Shown here piece by piece: positions 43,535 through 53,000 of a DNA stretch of 64,000 nucleotides. The position numbers and the translations under genes were made by a program. Below the pieces are notes generated by a model. That model saw only the letters and a program-made list of their open reading frames with translations, had not been told where the DNA came from and searched no databases. Each line of letters starts with the position of its first letter. Positions within the stretch are counted from its first letter, which is position 1. The stretch spans positions 558,001 through 622,000 of the forward strand of contig NZ_VCEJ01000005.1 of assembly GCF_005860805.1 (NCBI RefSeq), read 5' to 3'. Source of the DNA: Dyadobacter luticola. Lineage in GTDB: Bacteria > Bacteroidota > Bacteroidia > Cytophagales > Spirosomataceae.

Positions 43535-45703
43535 TTATTTTTTCAGAATCCCGCGGTACAGCGACGGCCAGTTACCATACATTTCAATGCTGGTTTCCGT
43601 GCCGTCTGGCAATCGTACTTTCAGGGTTTTGCTCGCAGTAGGTGACTGGAATGTGTCGATTGCAAGTACGGCGATCTTTTTATCCTTCACAATCGCCGTC
43701 ACAAATGGCAGCTTCTGATCAATCGCCAGCAGGGCCTGTTCTTTTTTTGGTTCGACCCAATTTCCATCCCGCTCAAATGTCAGGTCCACATTGGTACCGC
43801 CCACAATCACATCTTCTACCCGCTTCGCCATCCAGTTTCCCAACGCATAATATTCGGTAGGGAAATCCCAGTACCAGGGCGCGCCTTTTCCTTTGGCATT
43901 TCTGCCAACTTCACTTTCAGGCGTCTTATTATCAGCCGGATACCATTCATATCCCCAGCCCGGGCCATCTTTCGAAACGTGATAAGCATTCGGGTCACGG
44001 CTGGCCGCGCCGCCATCGTGCCATAAATAGAACCCGTCGAACAAAACCAGTGAAAACAGTGAAAAGCTGAGCGCCTGACTTGCGGGCATCATTTCCAGCT
44101 GGTTCATGATCAGCTCGCCTTTCGGATCGGTCAGGTTATAGCTCCACGGGTTGATTGGGTCCTTGTAGAGCGGCATGTACCGGTTCCAGCCGTAAAAGAT
44201 GAACTTGTTGTTTTTCTGATAAGGTATCAACTTGTTGATCCGAAGGGAATGCAAGGCCGAGAGCAGCACAAAATTATTAGCCGAATTTCCCTTATCATCG
44301 ATCGGGAACATCGGTTTCGGGTAAACATCGATAGGCGTGGTATTGAACGTATTTCTGAGACTTTCCCCGTTTGGCAACACGTCAAAATTAGAATTATTCG
44401 CTTTCGGCTCCTGGTAATCCTTCATGAGATCTTTCGGATTAGCGCCGCCCACCGTGTTAATGTGCGGATTGGTGTACGCCCCGCCTCCCCAATAATCCAT
44501 GAGGTACATTTTCGGGTGATTTTTCTTGATCACATCCGAAAACCAGATCAACCTCTGCTTCACTTCTGCCGGATAATGCTGGTTCCAGAACTCAAAATCA
44601 TAAGCATATACACCAAATCCCGGCGCACCGGCCATTCCCTCCACCTCAGGTTTGGAAAGTTTGCCAAACCAGTTTTCGTCTTTATCCGAAAAATAATTGG
44701 GCGTAGCGGTGTAATGCATTTTGGAAATCTGCTGATCGCCATCCACATTCGCCAGGTAACTAATCCCACGATTATAATAGTTGGAAGCAGGCACGTCGTC
44801 ATTCATCCGGTACATCGCTACCAGCTTGCCAGAGATAGGCTGAAATTCCGGGATTTTGGTATCAAACTGCACATTCAAGGTGGGTGAAGGGGAAAACCAC
44901 TCCGGAATATTGATCCTCGTCAAAGCTGAGCTGGACTTCGCGTGTTCCTTACCCGCTATCCAGATGTTCTGCTGGCGTACGGACCGGTTTTTAACATTAT
45001 TCCACCAATCATTATAAGGCGCGTCAATCCACCGCGCAGTCACCGAGTACAAAAGTCCCGGCTTTACCTCGATGCCTTTTTCAATGTCCTTCACCACAAT
45101 CCCGTCGATCATCACCACCTTGGTACGGCCGTCTTCATAGCTGGCAAAATCTTTCAGAAAAAATTTGCCGTCTTTCAAAACCGGTCGGATATCCAGAAAG
45201 TTATCCTTGCTGCCATATCGGATCCAGCTTTGCGGATCCGGGATTTCGTTTTTTCGGGCACCGTCAAAAGAAATCAGTGCCGTAGTTTCGCAGCCCTGCA
45301 AGCCCAGGCTGGTCACTTTAATGTTGGCTTCTCCATTTGCAAGGTCAACATTGGGGAGCGTGAGCCAGGTACCGTAGCGGTGCGGAATGTCTTTAAACTG
45401 CTGCGTCTTTCCGTTTTGCGAAATTTCAACATTATAAGGTGCGAGCCCGCCGGCATTGGAAGCCAGCTCAAACTGCATTTCGCGACCGATCTGCTTATAG
45501 CGCCGCACAACCAGGTCGCAGGCGGAAGAAGAGGAGTCGATAGTCTGCGCGACGGGCAGCGCGTTGATGATTTCGGGGTAGGAGCGGCCCTCTGAAGGAC
45601 CAAACCGGTTCCAGACCCAAAGTCCAGAACCGGTCAGGAAAAGCAGGACCCCAGCGATCCAGATAAGCGTTGTTTTTGACAAAATTCTTTTTTTATGTAC
45701 CAC
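43535..45703 (-). CDS. Large membrane-anchored protein of unknown function, glycosidase-like in places
   Basis: I do not recognise this 722-residue protein. A single membrane helix lies at about 12-30, with a short basic N-terminus, so the bulk is periplasmic or exposed. Residues about 60-145 look like a beta-sandwich. The middle (about 300-600) has segments suggestive of a TIM barrel, such as GFGVYAYDFEFWNQHYP, KMYLMDYWGGGAYTN, IFYGWNRYMPLY and LFSLVLFDGFYLWHDGG, rich in Trp, Tyr and acidic residues. The end (about 650-722) looks like a small beta domain. The start is a GTG at 45703; no ATG lies nearby in frame. It is the last gene of a unit with an outer-membrane barrel (10-base gap) and a DUF4136 lipoprotein. 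A secreted glycoside hydrolase is the best guess, weakly supported. Confidence 0.7.
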   Translation of the reverse strand: MVHKKRILSKTTLIWIAGVLLFLTGSGLWVWNRFGPSEGRSYPEIINALPVAQTIDSSSSACDLVVRRYKQIGREMQFELASNAGGLAPYNVEISQNGKTQQFKDIPHRYGTWLTLPNVDLANGEANIKVTSLGLQGCETTALISFDGARKNEIPDPQSWIRYGSKDNFLDIRPVLKDGKFFLKDFASYEDGRTKVVMIDGIVVKDIEKGIEVKPGLLYSVTARWIDAPYNDWWNNVKNRSVRQQNIWIAGKEHAKSSSALTRINIPEWFSPSPTLNVQFDTKIPEFQPISGKLVAMYRMNDDVPASNYYNRGISYLANVDGDQQISKMHYTATPNYFSDKDENWFGKLSKPEVEGMAGAPGFGVYAYDFEFWNQHYPAEVKQRLIWFSDVIKKNHPKMYLMDYWGGGAYTNPHINTVGGANPKDLMKDYQEPKANNSNFDVLPNGESLRNTFNTTPIDVYPKPMFPIDDKGNSANNFVLLSALHSLRINKLIPYQKNNKFIFYGWNRYMPLYKDPINPWSYNLTDPKGELIMNQLEMMPASQALSFSLFSLVLFDGFYLWHDGGAASRDPNAYHVSKDGPGWGYEWYPADNKTPESEVGRNAKGKGAPWYWDFPTEYYALGNWMAKRVEDVIVGGTNVDLTFERDGNWVEPKKEQALLAIDQKLPFVTAIVKDKKIAVLAIDTFQSPTASKTLKVRLPDGTETSIEMYGNWPSLYRGILKK

Positions 45704-45713
45704 AATCTGATGT

Positions 45714-46376
45714 TTACCACCAGCGATAAAAGACGCCGATCGATCCGTTTACAGAAGAAACGCCTTTGTCAATGTAATCATATTTAAAGGCAGTTCCATC
45801 ATACTTCACCCGGACATCCACGCCGAATGAACCGTCTTTTTTAAACAAAAACTTCGAGCCAAGCCCAATTCCGTATTTTGGGGCCGCTTTTTGACGCTGG
45901 TCGGACAGGCTTCCGTAATACAAAGTATAGTCGACAATACTCACCCCGCCGCTCACCTGCACATAAGGTTGGACCGTTGAATTTTTGCCAAGAAAATGAT
46001 AATTACCAAAGATCTCGATCGGTACCTGGGATAATGTGCGGGTTTGCACGGCTGAAATGGTTTCATCCCCATTTGTATAGATTGCCCGCGGAATGCGCTC
46101 TTTGAAATACGTCGAGCCGATTTCCCCGCCTATCGAAATGGGAGAATTACGCAGCACCCATTCGAGGGAGACAGAAGCATTTTGAAATGATGACTTGCTG
46201 ATGTAAGAATCTGAAAACGAGCCCAGTGGCGCGGCGCCCATAAACCTCACCGTAGCAAGGTAATGTGTGTAGCGTTCATAGGCAGAGGGCAGCGTGTAAA
46301 GTTTTGGCGCGTCCTGCGCGTAAGTTTTCAAAACACCTGCAAGACAAAGGGCTATGATAACGAGTGTTCTTTTCAT
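45714..46376 (-). CDS. Outer-membrane beta-barrel protein (porin/OmpA-barrel-like)
   Basis: The 220-residue protein has a signal peptide (about 1-20, ending TYAQ). Alternating amphipathic strands follow, such as NASVSLEWVLR, SIGGEIGSTYF, VPIEIFGNYHFL, VQPYVQVSGGVSIV, YGIGLGSKFLF and FGVDVRVKYD. The C-terminus ends in an aromatic pair after VNGSIGVFYRW, typical of 8-strand barrels. The function is unknown. It is 2 bases downstream of the DUF4136 gene. Confidence 0.8.
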   Translation of the reverse strand: MKRTLVIIALCLAGVLKTYAQDAPKLYTLPSAYERYTHYLATVRFMGAAPLGSFSDSYISKSSFQNASVSLEWVLRNSPISIGGEIGSTYFKERIPRAIYTNGDETISAVQTRTLSQVPIEIFGNYHFLGKNSTVQPYVQVSGGVSIVDYTLYYGSLSDQRQKAAPKYGIGLGSKFLFKKDGSFGVDVRVKYDGTAFKYDYIDKGVSSVNGSIGVFYRWW

Positions 46377-46378
46377 TT

Positions 46379-46996
46379 TTAATTAATCTTTAAATAACCG
46401 GACTGACCAAAAATCGAGTCAACCATTTTTTCAATGTACTGAGAATCACCTATGCCCGAGCCGCGGATCTGCGCGTCCCACACCACATTGAATGTTTTGT
46501 CGACGGTATTCGGGTTTTTAAAATCGACCATCGAGATCAGCCAGTAACTTTCACTCGTCTCATAATACGAGTAGTAGCTCGGATACCCGTAGCCGTAACC
46601 ATATCCGCCGCCCCAGTATCCGCCATAATAAGAAGAATAAGGATTGCTCGCCACATTCAGGTAAGTATTGGTCACCCAGGCAGCATTGATCCCTACATCC
46701 GGTTTACTTTTTGGGCTTACATATTTGTAGCCGAGGGCTTGCATATTGGTGATAATGCGTTGTAAAAGACTTCTGTCAATGTCAGTCAGCGCGGTGCCGG
46801 AGCGGTCATTTTCCACTACCAGTACGGAGTCAACAATGCTGAAAGTTTTGTACTGGGTATAGTTGGCAGACTGGTCGTGATTGGTAACATATACCAGCGA
46901 TTCCTCGGTGGAAAGATCGCTGAGCGGGTCTTTGGAGCAGGATGAAAATCCCAGCCCGGCCGCTAGCAAAAGGAATATTGAGGCTTTTTTAAACAT
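46379..46996 (-). CDS. DUF4136 lipoprotein
   Basis: The 205-residue protein has a lipoprotein signal with lipobox GFSSC (Cys about residue 20). The DUF4136 domain follows, with an ANYTQYKTFSIVDS start and a DVGINAAWVTNTYLNV strand. A striking Gly/Tyr-rich insert, about residues 120-147, interrupts the domain before ISMVDFKN. DUF4136 proteins are small envelope lipoproteins of unknown role. It leads the minus-strand unit with the barrel and the 722-residue protein. Confidence 0.87.
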   Translation of the reverse strand: MFKKASIFLLLAAGLGFSSCSKDPLSDLSTEESLVYVTNHDQSANYTQYKTFSIVDSVLVVENDRSGTALTDIDRSLLQRIITNMQALGYKYVSPKSKPDVGINAAWVTNTYLNVASNPYSSYYGGYWGGGYGYGYGYPSYYSYYETSESYWLISMVDFKNPNTVDKTFNVVWDAQIRGSGIGDSQYIEKMVDSIFGQSGYLKIN

Positions 46997-47230
46997 TTCG
47001 GGTCTTATTATTTAAAATTTGTTAATTAAACGAAAATTGAAATTGAAGATTTTATTTTTCGGTAATTCTCGGTTCAATTTTTTAGTTTTATTGAACGCTG
47101 CATTTTTACCTGACCACCGGTTGTAAAAATTGGTTGTACAGCGATAAAAATAGTCGCCGATAAGGAGAACATATTTACGATTTTCTTTGCTTTGAACGAA
47201 CAGACATAGCGCTTTGACTTAATTAAATAT

Positions 47231-47788
47231 ATGGAAACAAAAGAAGAGATTTTAAGGATCATAGATGTATTAAACGACACCTACGAAAGCGAAGAAGCAT
47301 GGTACGGGCCCTCCGTCGTGGAGGCACTCCGGGATGTAACCCCGAAAATGGCGGAGGTAAGGCTAAGCACGAACACACATTCCATCGCCGAAATCGTGTA
47401 CCACATGACTACTTGGCGGATCTTCGCCGTGCGGAAAATCCAGGGCGATGCCGAGTTTGATATCAAGACGCAGGATAAGGATTGGAAGAAGTTTCCGATC
47501 GTGGATGAATTTGAGTGGGAAGCAATCCAGATGGAGCTCAGTCTTTCGCAGGAAGAACTGATCTCGGAGCTGGAAAAGATTGAGGATGACAGCTTTCTGG
47601 AAGAATTCGTGCCGGGGCGTGACTATTCCTACTATACATTAATCCATGGCGTGATACAGCACGACGTATATCATGCAGGTCAGATTGGGCTGATTAAAAA
47701 GGCAGTAAAAGGGATGCGGCTGGAAGAAGATGATTTCGGCGCTTTCGACGATCGGGCCGATTATGATAGCGGTTCAGAGTACTATTGA
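47231..47788 (+). CDS. DinB-family protein
   Basis: The 185-residue protein is a four-helix bundle of the DinB/YfiT type. The three metal His are plausible in HSIAEIVYHMTTWR (about 51-64) and GVIQHDVYHAGQIGLIKKA (about 139-157). Members are metal-dependent hydrolases or thiol transferases in stress or detoxification; the substrate is not known. The C-terminal 20 residues are acidic and look disordered. It is monocistronic. Confidence 0.9.
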   Translation: METKEEILRIIDVLNDTYESEEAWYGPSVVEALRDVTPKMAEVRLSTNTHSIAEIVYHMTTWRIFAVRKIQGDAEFDIKTQDKDWKKFPIVDEFEWEAIQMELSLSQEELISELEKIEDDSFLEEFVPGRDYSYYTLIHGVIQHDVYHAGQIGLIKKAVKGMRLEEDDFGAFDDRADYDSGSEYY

Positions 47789-47915
47789 TACTTGTATGAA
47801 ATTTTGTGAAAAAGAGGAATTACTTATTGTTTATTGTTTAAATTTTATATTTTGCATTATAATAGAATATGGTATGTTCAAAAATGCCAATGTTCTAATG
47901 GTGTGGATATAGACG

Positions 47916-47952
47916 AAAAGGCTGCCCGATGCTTCGGACAGCCTTTTTTTTA
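47916..47952 (+). terminator. Rho-independent terminator downstream of the DinB gene
   Basis: AAAAGGCTG and CAGCCTTTT pair, with an inner CCGA/TCGG stem separated by one C-A mismatch, and a T tract follows. It lies about 130 bases after the DinB stop codon and before the response regulator gene. Confidence 0.82.
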
Positions 47953-48000
47953 ATTTGAAAATCTGTGCAACATTTGAAATAACGAACTGGTAAAACATCT

Positions 48001-48678
48001 ATGAAAATTTTAATTGTTGAAGACGAACCCAAGCTTGCGGGCTTCCTCAAAAGAGGCCTCGAAGAACAATCCTGGGAAGTTGAGCTGGCCTACGATGGTC
48101 AGGTAGGCAAAAAAATGGCTTCAAATTACCGTTTTGACGTGATTATCCTCGACGTAAACCTGCCGCTGCTCAATGGTTATGATCTCGCCAAGCAACTCAG
48201 AAGCGACGGTCTCTCCACCCCGATCCTCTTTCTGACAGCCCTGGGTACGATCGACGACAAGCTCGACGGTTTTGAGGCCGGCGGCGACGATTACCTGGTG
48301 AAACCTTTCGAGTTCCGCGAGCTGATCGCCCGCATCAAGGTACTTTCCAGCCGCAACAATTCCCGGGAACAATCGAACCAGGTACTTGCGCTGGCCGATC
48401 TTGAACTGAACCTGGATGAAAAGGTAGCACGCCGCTCCGGCAACCGCATTGATCTCACAGCCAAGGAGTTTGCACTGCTGGAATACCTCATGCGCAACCG
48501 CGGCCGTGTGGTTTCCCGCGTAGACATTGCCGAGCAGGTGTGGGATATCCGCTTCGATACCGGTACCAATGTGATTGATGTGTACATTAATTTTCTCCGT
48601 AAAAAAGTCGATAAAGATTATCCTAACAAACTGATCCACACGGTAGTAGGTATGGGATACATTTTCAAGGAAGAATGA
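48001..48678 (+). CDS. OmpR/PhoB-family response regulator
   Basis: The 225-residue protein has a receiver domain (1-115) with acidic pocket EDE (7-9), phosphoacceptor Asp51 (VIILDVNLP), Thr in FLTA and Lys in VKPF. A winged-helix DNA-binding domain follows (about 128-224: LDLTAKEFALLEYLMRNRGRVVSR and HTVVGMGYIF). The next gene is its histidine kinase, overlapped by 4 bases (ATGA). The target genes cannot be read from sequence; metal or envelope stress is common for this subfamily. Confidence 0.95.
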   Translation: MKILIVEDEPKLAGFLKRGLEEQSWEVELAYDGQVGKKMASNYRFDVIILDVNLPLLNGYDLAKQLRSDGLSTPILFLTALGTIDDKLDGFEAGGDDYLVKPFEFRELIARIKVLSSRNNSREQSNQVLALADLELNLDEKVARRSGNRIDLTAKEFALLEYLMRNRGRVVSRVDIAEQVWDIRFDTGTNVIDVYINFLRKKVDKDYPNKLIHTVVGMGYIFKEE

Positions 48679-50045
48679 ATATCAAGTCCCGCCTGACGCT
48701 TTTATTTACCCTGCTGGTAGGCTCCATCATGGCGCTTTTCTGCTTGTCTATCTATTTTTTTTACGACCAGTACCGTGAAAGACAATTTTATTCTTTCCTG
48801 AATGAGCGTGGACAAACGGTGGCACAGCTGGTAGAGGCGAGTACGGGTATCAGTAAGGCGGACATTGAAAAGATTGAAAAAGAAAACAAGACGATTCTCC
48901 TCGACGAAGAAATCACCATTTATGACGGGGCGGATTCAGTAATTTTTATCAGCGGAAAAGAAAATTTCGTCTTGTCGAAAGCGGCCCTCCGCGAAGCCCG
49001 GAGCGGCAAGGAGCTTTTTACCAGGTATCACAACCGCGAAATGATCATTATCCGGCACATTTTGCAGGATCACCGGAAACCGTGGGTGGTGGTGGTGATT
49101 GCAGACGATTACCTGGGGATGAGCGCACTTGGAAGGCTGCGTGAAATTTTGCTGATCGGGTGGCTGCTCTCGCTGGTTTTGGTGGGCGTGGCGGGCTGGC
49201 AGTTTTCCAATGATGCCATCAAACCGGTGTCGGACATTATAGACCAGGTGAACAACATTTCAGCAGGTAACCTTCATGAAAAGGTGACCGTAGGGCGGGA
49301 GAAAGATGAGCTCGCGCTGTTGGCCGAAACATTCAACCAAATGCTGACGCGGCTGGAAATTGCTTTCGTGGCGCAGAAAAATTTCGTTTCCCATGCTTCC
49401 CATGAATTGCGGACGCCGCTGGCGCTTATTATGAGCGAAGCAGAGCTCAGCTTGATGAAAGAAAGGACCGTTCCCGAATACGAAGATGCCCTGAAAGGAA
49501 TTTGGTCGGAGGCAAAAGAAATGAACGAGCTGGTAAGTCGCCTCCTCGAACTTGCCCGGACAGATGAAAATGCCTTCAAACTCAGTTTTTCCAAAATCCG
49601 GATCGATGAAGTTTTATGGCAGGCCAAAGCCTCTATCCAACAGAAAAACCCGGGATATCTGGTGCATGTACACTACGACAAAATCCCTGAAAATGAAGAA
49701 CAACTGAAACGCTACGCAGACGAAAGTCTCTTACGCACGGCCTTTATCAACCTGATGGATAATGCCTGCAAATATTCGGGGAACAAAACCGTGAATGTGT
49801 ACTTCGAGATCAAAAACAACCAGATCAGGATTTACTTCAAGGATACCGGTATTGGTATCGCCCCCGAGGAGCTTCCCTACATTTTCGACACCTTTTTCCG
49901 AAGCGCCAAAACCATCTCAAAACCAGGGTACGGCATCGGCCTCGCGCTCACCAAACGCATCATTAACATGCAGGGAGCCAGCATAGATGTAGAGTCGACG
50001 GTAGGTGTCGGCACGACCTTCATTCTGAAATTCCAGCCTTTTTAA
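48675..50045 (+). CDS. Membrane sensor histidine kinase
   Basis: The 456-residue protein has membrane helices at about 8-30 and 155-175 flanking a periplasmic sensor of about 125 residues. HAMP (about 178-230), HisKA with phospho-accepting His243 (ASHELRTPLAL) and HATPase_c (NLMDNACKYSG, FKDTGIGI, GIGLALTKRI) follow. It phosphorylates the regulator whose gene it overlaps. The ligand is unknown; the sensor region has no recognised motif. Confidence 0.95.
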   Translation: MNIKSRLTLLFTLLVGSIMALFCLSIYFFYDQYRERQFYSFLNERGQTVAQLVEASTGISKADIEKIEKENKTILLDEEITIYDGADSVIFISGKENFVLSKAALREARSGKELFTRYHNREMIIIRHILQDHRKPWVVVVIADDYLGMSALGRLREILLIGWLLSLVLVGVAGWQFSNDAIKPVSDIIDQVNNISAGNLHEKVTVGREKDELALLAETFNQMLTRLEIAFVAQKNFVSHASHELRTPLALIMSEAELSLMKERTVPEYEDALKGIWSEAKEMNELVSRLLELARTDENAFKLSFSKIRIDEVLWQAKASIQQKNPGYLVHVHYDKIPENEEQLKRYADESLLRTAFINLMDNACKYSGNKTVNVYFEIKNNQIRIYFKDTGIGIAPEELPYIFDTFFRSAKTISKPGYGIGLALTKRIINMQGASIDVESTVGVGTTFILKFQPF

Positions 50046-50366
50046 TTCTCTTTTAATTCTGCCTTAATGCCCCTTTAACAAACCTAAATGTTTTTTGTAT
50101 CGTAAAATCAGTGTAACGATTTATACGCCGCAAGGAACCTGGTTTCCTCTATTGAAATTCGAATGAAATGCGCGATCAAAAGGCCGGCCGCAGGTCTGAT
50201 CGTGATGGCAGGAGAAAGGAGGAAGAAAGGGTTCCCTGCGATCCGGATTGACGATTAACAAATCAAAAATAAACCGTATTGAGTTTAAATTGAGTTAGGT
50301 GAGTAGTAAGAAAAGACTGGCCTTCGGATTTTCCGGAGGCCAATTTTTTTTGTGCCAGTCTGAATT
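50046..50366. other. Intergenic region downstream of the two-component pair
   Basis: I see no gene in these 321 bases. The first part contains short AT-rich stretches and the imperfect repeat GGAACCTGGTTTCC. The right end holds a terminator (50317-50352) shared by converging transcripts. Confidence 0.6.
50317..50352. terminator. Terminator between convergent genes
   Basis: TGGCCTTCGG and CCGGAGGCCA pair with one G-T, followed by eight T. In the opposite direction a shorter T run follows, so it may also serve the minus-strand DUF1460 gene. Confidence 0.85.
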
Positions 50367-51185
50367 TTATATGTCATTCAACCGCGCCACGATCATGCCG
50401 GTATGTTTGGGCACGGAGGCTACGTATTCGGCAAGCGGCACATTGGACATGATCACTTTTTTTCCTGAAAGTGAAGCGTGGATCAGGTACGCCCGGCTGC
50501 CCACTTTGCTGATCACGCCCATGTGGTTCACGTCCAGGCCTTCCACCGAAGAAGTAAATGCCACAATGTCGCCATCGTGCAGCATAGGTTCTGCTTTCTG
50601 GATTCCTTCTTTGGGAATGTAGCTGTGCTCGCGGGAGTTGATAATGTTCTCCTGTTCCTTCACCTTTTCCCAAACCTGGCTTTCGGCCATCGCCGGATAC
50701 AGGTTGGCGTGGTTGGTCATGAAGTTGATCTCCTTTTTAAAAGGAATACCGCCAACTTTCGCCGTAATGTCTTCCAGGCGTCCGCGCTTTTCGTTTTCAT
50801 ACATCCAATCGAGAATGTAATGCAGGCGGGAAGGGTAGCCGTCGATGATCCCGTCGCGGTAGCGGAGCTTGGTCAGCTCGTTTTTATAACCTTCAAAAGT
50901 GGGATTTTCATTTTTGGCGACAGCCAGCGCTATCGAGCTCTCTACCAACGTAGTGCAGTCCAGACCGTCGAATTTGCAGACAAGGCGCTCGGTAGGATTT
51001 CCTTCCAAAGTTCCGCCCACGTAGGGGGTACCCATAAACGATTCACTCATTCGCAAAACCTGGGTCCCGATATCCCGGCTATCCGGCAAGTCCATTTTTT
51101 GACTAAAAACCTTCTGTAAACCCGGCTGAGCGTAAATCGTGGCAGAAGTCAGAAGCAGAAGGGATAAAATGGCATTTCTCAACAT
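50367..51185 (-). CDS. DUF1460 (NlpC/P60-like) cell-wall amidase, secreted
   Basis: The 272-residue protein has a signal peptide (about 1-19, ATIYAQ) and a DUF1460 domain. Its papain-like catalytic Cys is in FDGLDCTTLVE (about residue 77) and the His in VNHMGVI (about 221). The GTPYVGGTLEG segment (about 53-63) precedes the Cys as in characterised N-acetylmuramoyl-L-alanine amidases of this family. It probably trims muropeptides in the periplasm. It is monocistronic. Confidence 0.9.
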   Translation of the reverse strand: MLRNAILSLLLLTSATIYAQPGLQKVFSQKMDLPDSRDIGTQVLRMSESFMGTPYVGGTLEGNPTERLVCKFDGLDCTTLVESSIALAVAKNENPTFEGYKNELTKLRYRDGIIDGYPSRLHYILDWMYENEKRGRLEDITAKVGGIPFKKEINFMTNHANLYPAMAESQVWEKVKEQENIINSREHSYIPKEGIQKAEPMLHDGDIVAFTSSVEGLDVNHMGVISKVGSRAYLIHASLSGKKVIMSNVPLAEYVASVPKHTGMIVARLNDI

Positions 51186-51219
51186 ACCTGGCTTTTTCTT
51201 AACAATGTAAATATCGGAG

Positions 51220-52965
51220 TCATGTAAAATTAGCGATCAAAAAAACAAAAACCGAGACCGGAGGTAACTCCACAGGCACACCTGTCGAAGTAATTTCTGC
51301 CGCCCGGAGACTCAGCTGGGGCATATCCAGCGGGAAAACCGGCTTCAAAGTGTACGAAGTAGTCGGGCCTAACTTTAAAAAATCAGTCCAGGCGCTTTGT
51401 GGAATGCGGACCGAAGTTTCAATGGTTCTGTTCTGGTCAAAGTTGTAGACAAATAGCAGCTTCTGGTTATCGGTGTAACGCAGGTAGCTGTAAACCAATG
51501 TCTTGTCATAGTTGTAAGACTGCCCGTCGACATTTGCATATTGCAGGTCGTAAAAACCGCCGGCGTACACTGCCTCATTTTCGATTACAAAATGGTTTAG
51601 GCTTTCGTAAAAGGCGCGGAGCTTTTGCTGGTCCGCATCAAGGAGCTCGGTATTGAATTTTCCACCATTCACCCACTGCTGAAATTCCGTCACGCCCCAG
51701 TAATCAAAAATCGTCGTGCGGCCATCTTCACCCTGAAAACCTTCTGCCGTCACCGGTTTTACGCCCAGCTCTTGGCCGAAATACAACATTAATGGCCCGG
51801 TATGCAAAGTTGCGCTCAATGTCATCGCTGGAAGCGCGAGGAACGGATCACCCGCGAAATAACGCGAAGCAATGCGCTGCTCGTCATGGTTTTCCAGGAA
51901 CCGCAGCATTTTCTCACTGATATCTCCCGATTCCTGCTGCCATATTTTCGTAATGTCTTCTACCGTACCGTGACCTTCCACGAGCTTGCGGAGCGAGTTA
52001 TAGAGCCCTACCTTATCATAGAGATAGTCGAATTTTCCAATGTTGATGTAATTGTGATACTCGAAAGGGTTATAAATTTCCGCAATAAAAATCACCTTGT
52101 CGTTCAGCTTCTTAACTTCCGGTATCACCCACGCCCAGAATTCCGCAGGTACCATTTCAGCCATATCGCAGCGGAAGCCATCGACGCCTTTCTGCACCCA
52201 AAAACGCAGGATATCATACATTTTCAGCCACGTGGAAGGGATCGGGTCGAAAAAATTGGTCTTGCCTCCCGGCTGGAAGTTGACGCCATAATTCAGCTTG
52301 ATCGTCTCGTACCAGTCGTACTGGCTCGGCTGTGCCTGGAAAACATCATTTCCGGTCGCTTTGGCGGGTCTTTCGTGGTAAGGTTCCAACACCGGTATTG
52401 GCGGCGTGTGGCCTTCCGGAACCATAAAGTCCTGGTTTGGGATATAGTAAAAGTTGTTGGAAGGTTTGAAAAAGACCGTGTTATCATCCTCTTCCCCAAA
52501 ATCTTTCACCCCCTCCGCACGCGCATCTGAATGATACTGGCGCGCTACGTGGTTTGGAATAAAATCAATGATCGCTTTCAAATTCAGGTTGTGCGTCCGG
52601 GCGATCAATGCTTCAAATTCCTGCATGCGGTTTTTAACATCGACAGCCAGGTCTGGATCCACATCATAATAATCCTTCACGGCATAGGGCGAGCCCGCAA
52701 TTCCTTTAACAATCAGCGGATGATCCGGTTTGATGTCAAATTGCGAGTAGTCGGTTAGCGTGGCATGTTCGAGCACGCCGGTGTACCAGACGTGCGTGAT
52801 CCCGAAATCTTTGAGCGCCTGCAAGGCCGTTTCGGTAATGTCATTGAATTTCCCGCAGCCGTTTTCTTCAATCGTCCCGTAGTTTTTATTGGTGGTAACC
52901 TGGTTTCCGAAAAGGCGTGTGAAGACCTGGTAAATGATGAACTTATCTTTGTTGATCAGCGACAT
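51220..52965 (-). CDS. GH13 alpha-amylase-family enzyme
   Basis: I choose the ATG at 52965 (581 residues): MSLINKDKFIIYQVFTRLFGN is the normal start of this group. The ATG at 53088 would leave only 30 bases to the divergent gene and adds a non-conserved leader. The (beta/alpha)8 barrel shows DFIPNHV (134-140), nucleophile Asp267 (GFRCDMAE), acid Glu296 (FIAEIY) and Asp361 (LENHDE). Without a signal peptide it is cytoplasmic and cleaves imported malto-oligosaccharides. The divergent neighbours pgmB and GH65 support a maltose route. If the longer form were made it might be exported. Confidence 0.92.
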   Translation of the reverse strand: MSLINKDKFIIYQVFTRLFGNQVTTNKNYGTIEENGCGKFNDITETALQALKDFGITHVWYTGVLEHATLTDYSQFDIKPDHPLIVKGIAGSPYAVKDYYDVDPDLAVDVKNRMQEFEALIARTHNLNLKAIIDFIPNHVARQYHSDARAEGVKDFGEEDDNTVFFKPSNNFYYIPNQDFMVPEGHTPPIPVLEPYHERPAKATGNDVFQAQPSQYDWYETIKLNYGVNFQPGGKTNFFDPIPSTWLKMYDILRFWVQKGVDGFRCDMAEMVPAEFWAWVIPEVKKLNDKVIFIAEIYNPFEYHNYINIGKFDYLYDKVGLYNSLRKLVEGHGTVEDITKIWQQESGDISEKMLRFLENHDEQRIASRYFAGDPFLALPAMTLSATLHTGPLMLYFGQELGVKPVTAEGFQGEDGRTTIFDYWGVTEFQQWVNGGKFNTELLDADQQKLRAFYESLNHFVIENEAVYAGGFYDLQYANVDGQSYNYDKTLVYSYLRYTDNQKLLFVYNFDQNRTIETSVRIPQSAWTDFLKLGPTTSYTLKPVFPLDMPQLSLRAAEITSTGVPVELPPVSVFVFLIANFT

Positions 52966-52984
52966 AATCGAGTTTGAATGTACA

Positions 52985-53000
52985 GACCGGCGACCCGGTC
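52985..53000. promoter_or_regulatory. Inverted repeat in the gap between the amylase and beta-phosphoglucomutase genes
   Basis: GACCGG-CGAC-CCGGTC has perfect 6-bp arms, 20 bases upstream of the amylase start. It lies in the 153-base divergent region and could bind a regulator of both genes or form a leader hairpin. Evidence is symmetry only. Confidence 0.3.

Noticed and set aside
47730..47912. 60-codon frame after the DinB gene
   Set aside because: It overlaps the end of the DinB gene in another frame and its second half is AT-rich non-coding-like sequence before a terminator.
50478..51119. Plus-strand frame of 213 codons over the DUF1460 gene
   Set aside because: The minus strand encodes a signal peptide and the conserved Cys/His catalytic segments; the plus frame has none.
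51802..52530. Plus-strand frame of 242 codons over the amylase gene
   Set aside because: It is antisense to the conserved GH13 motifs and shows no family features.
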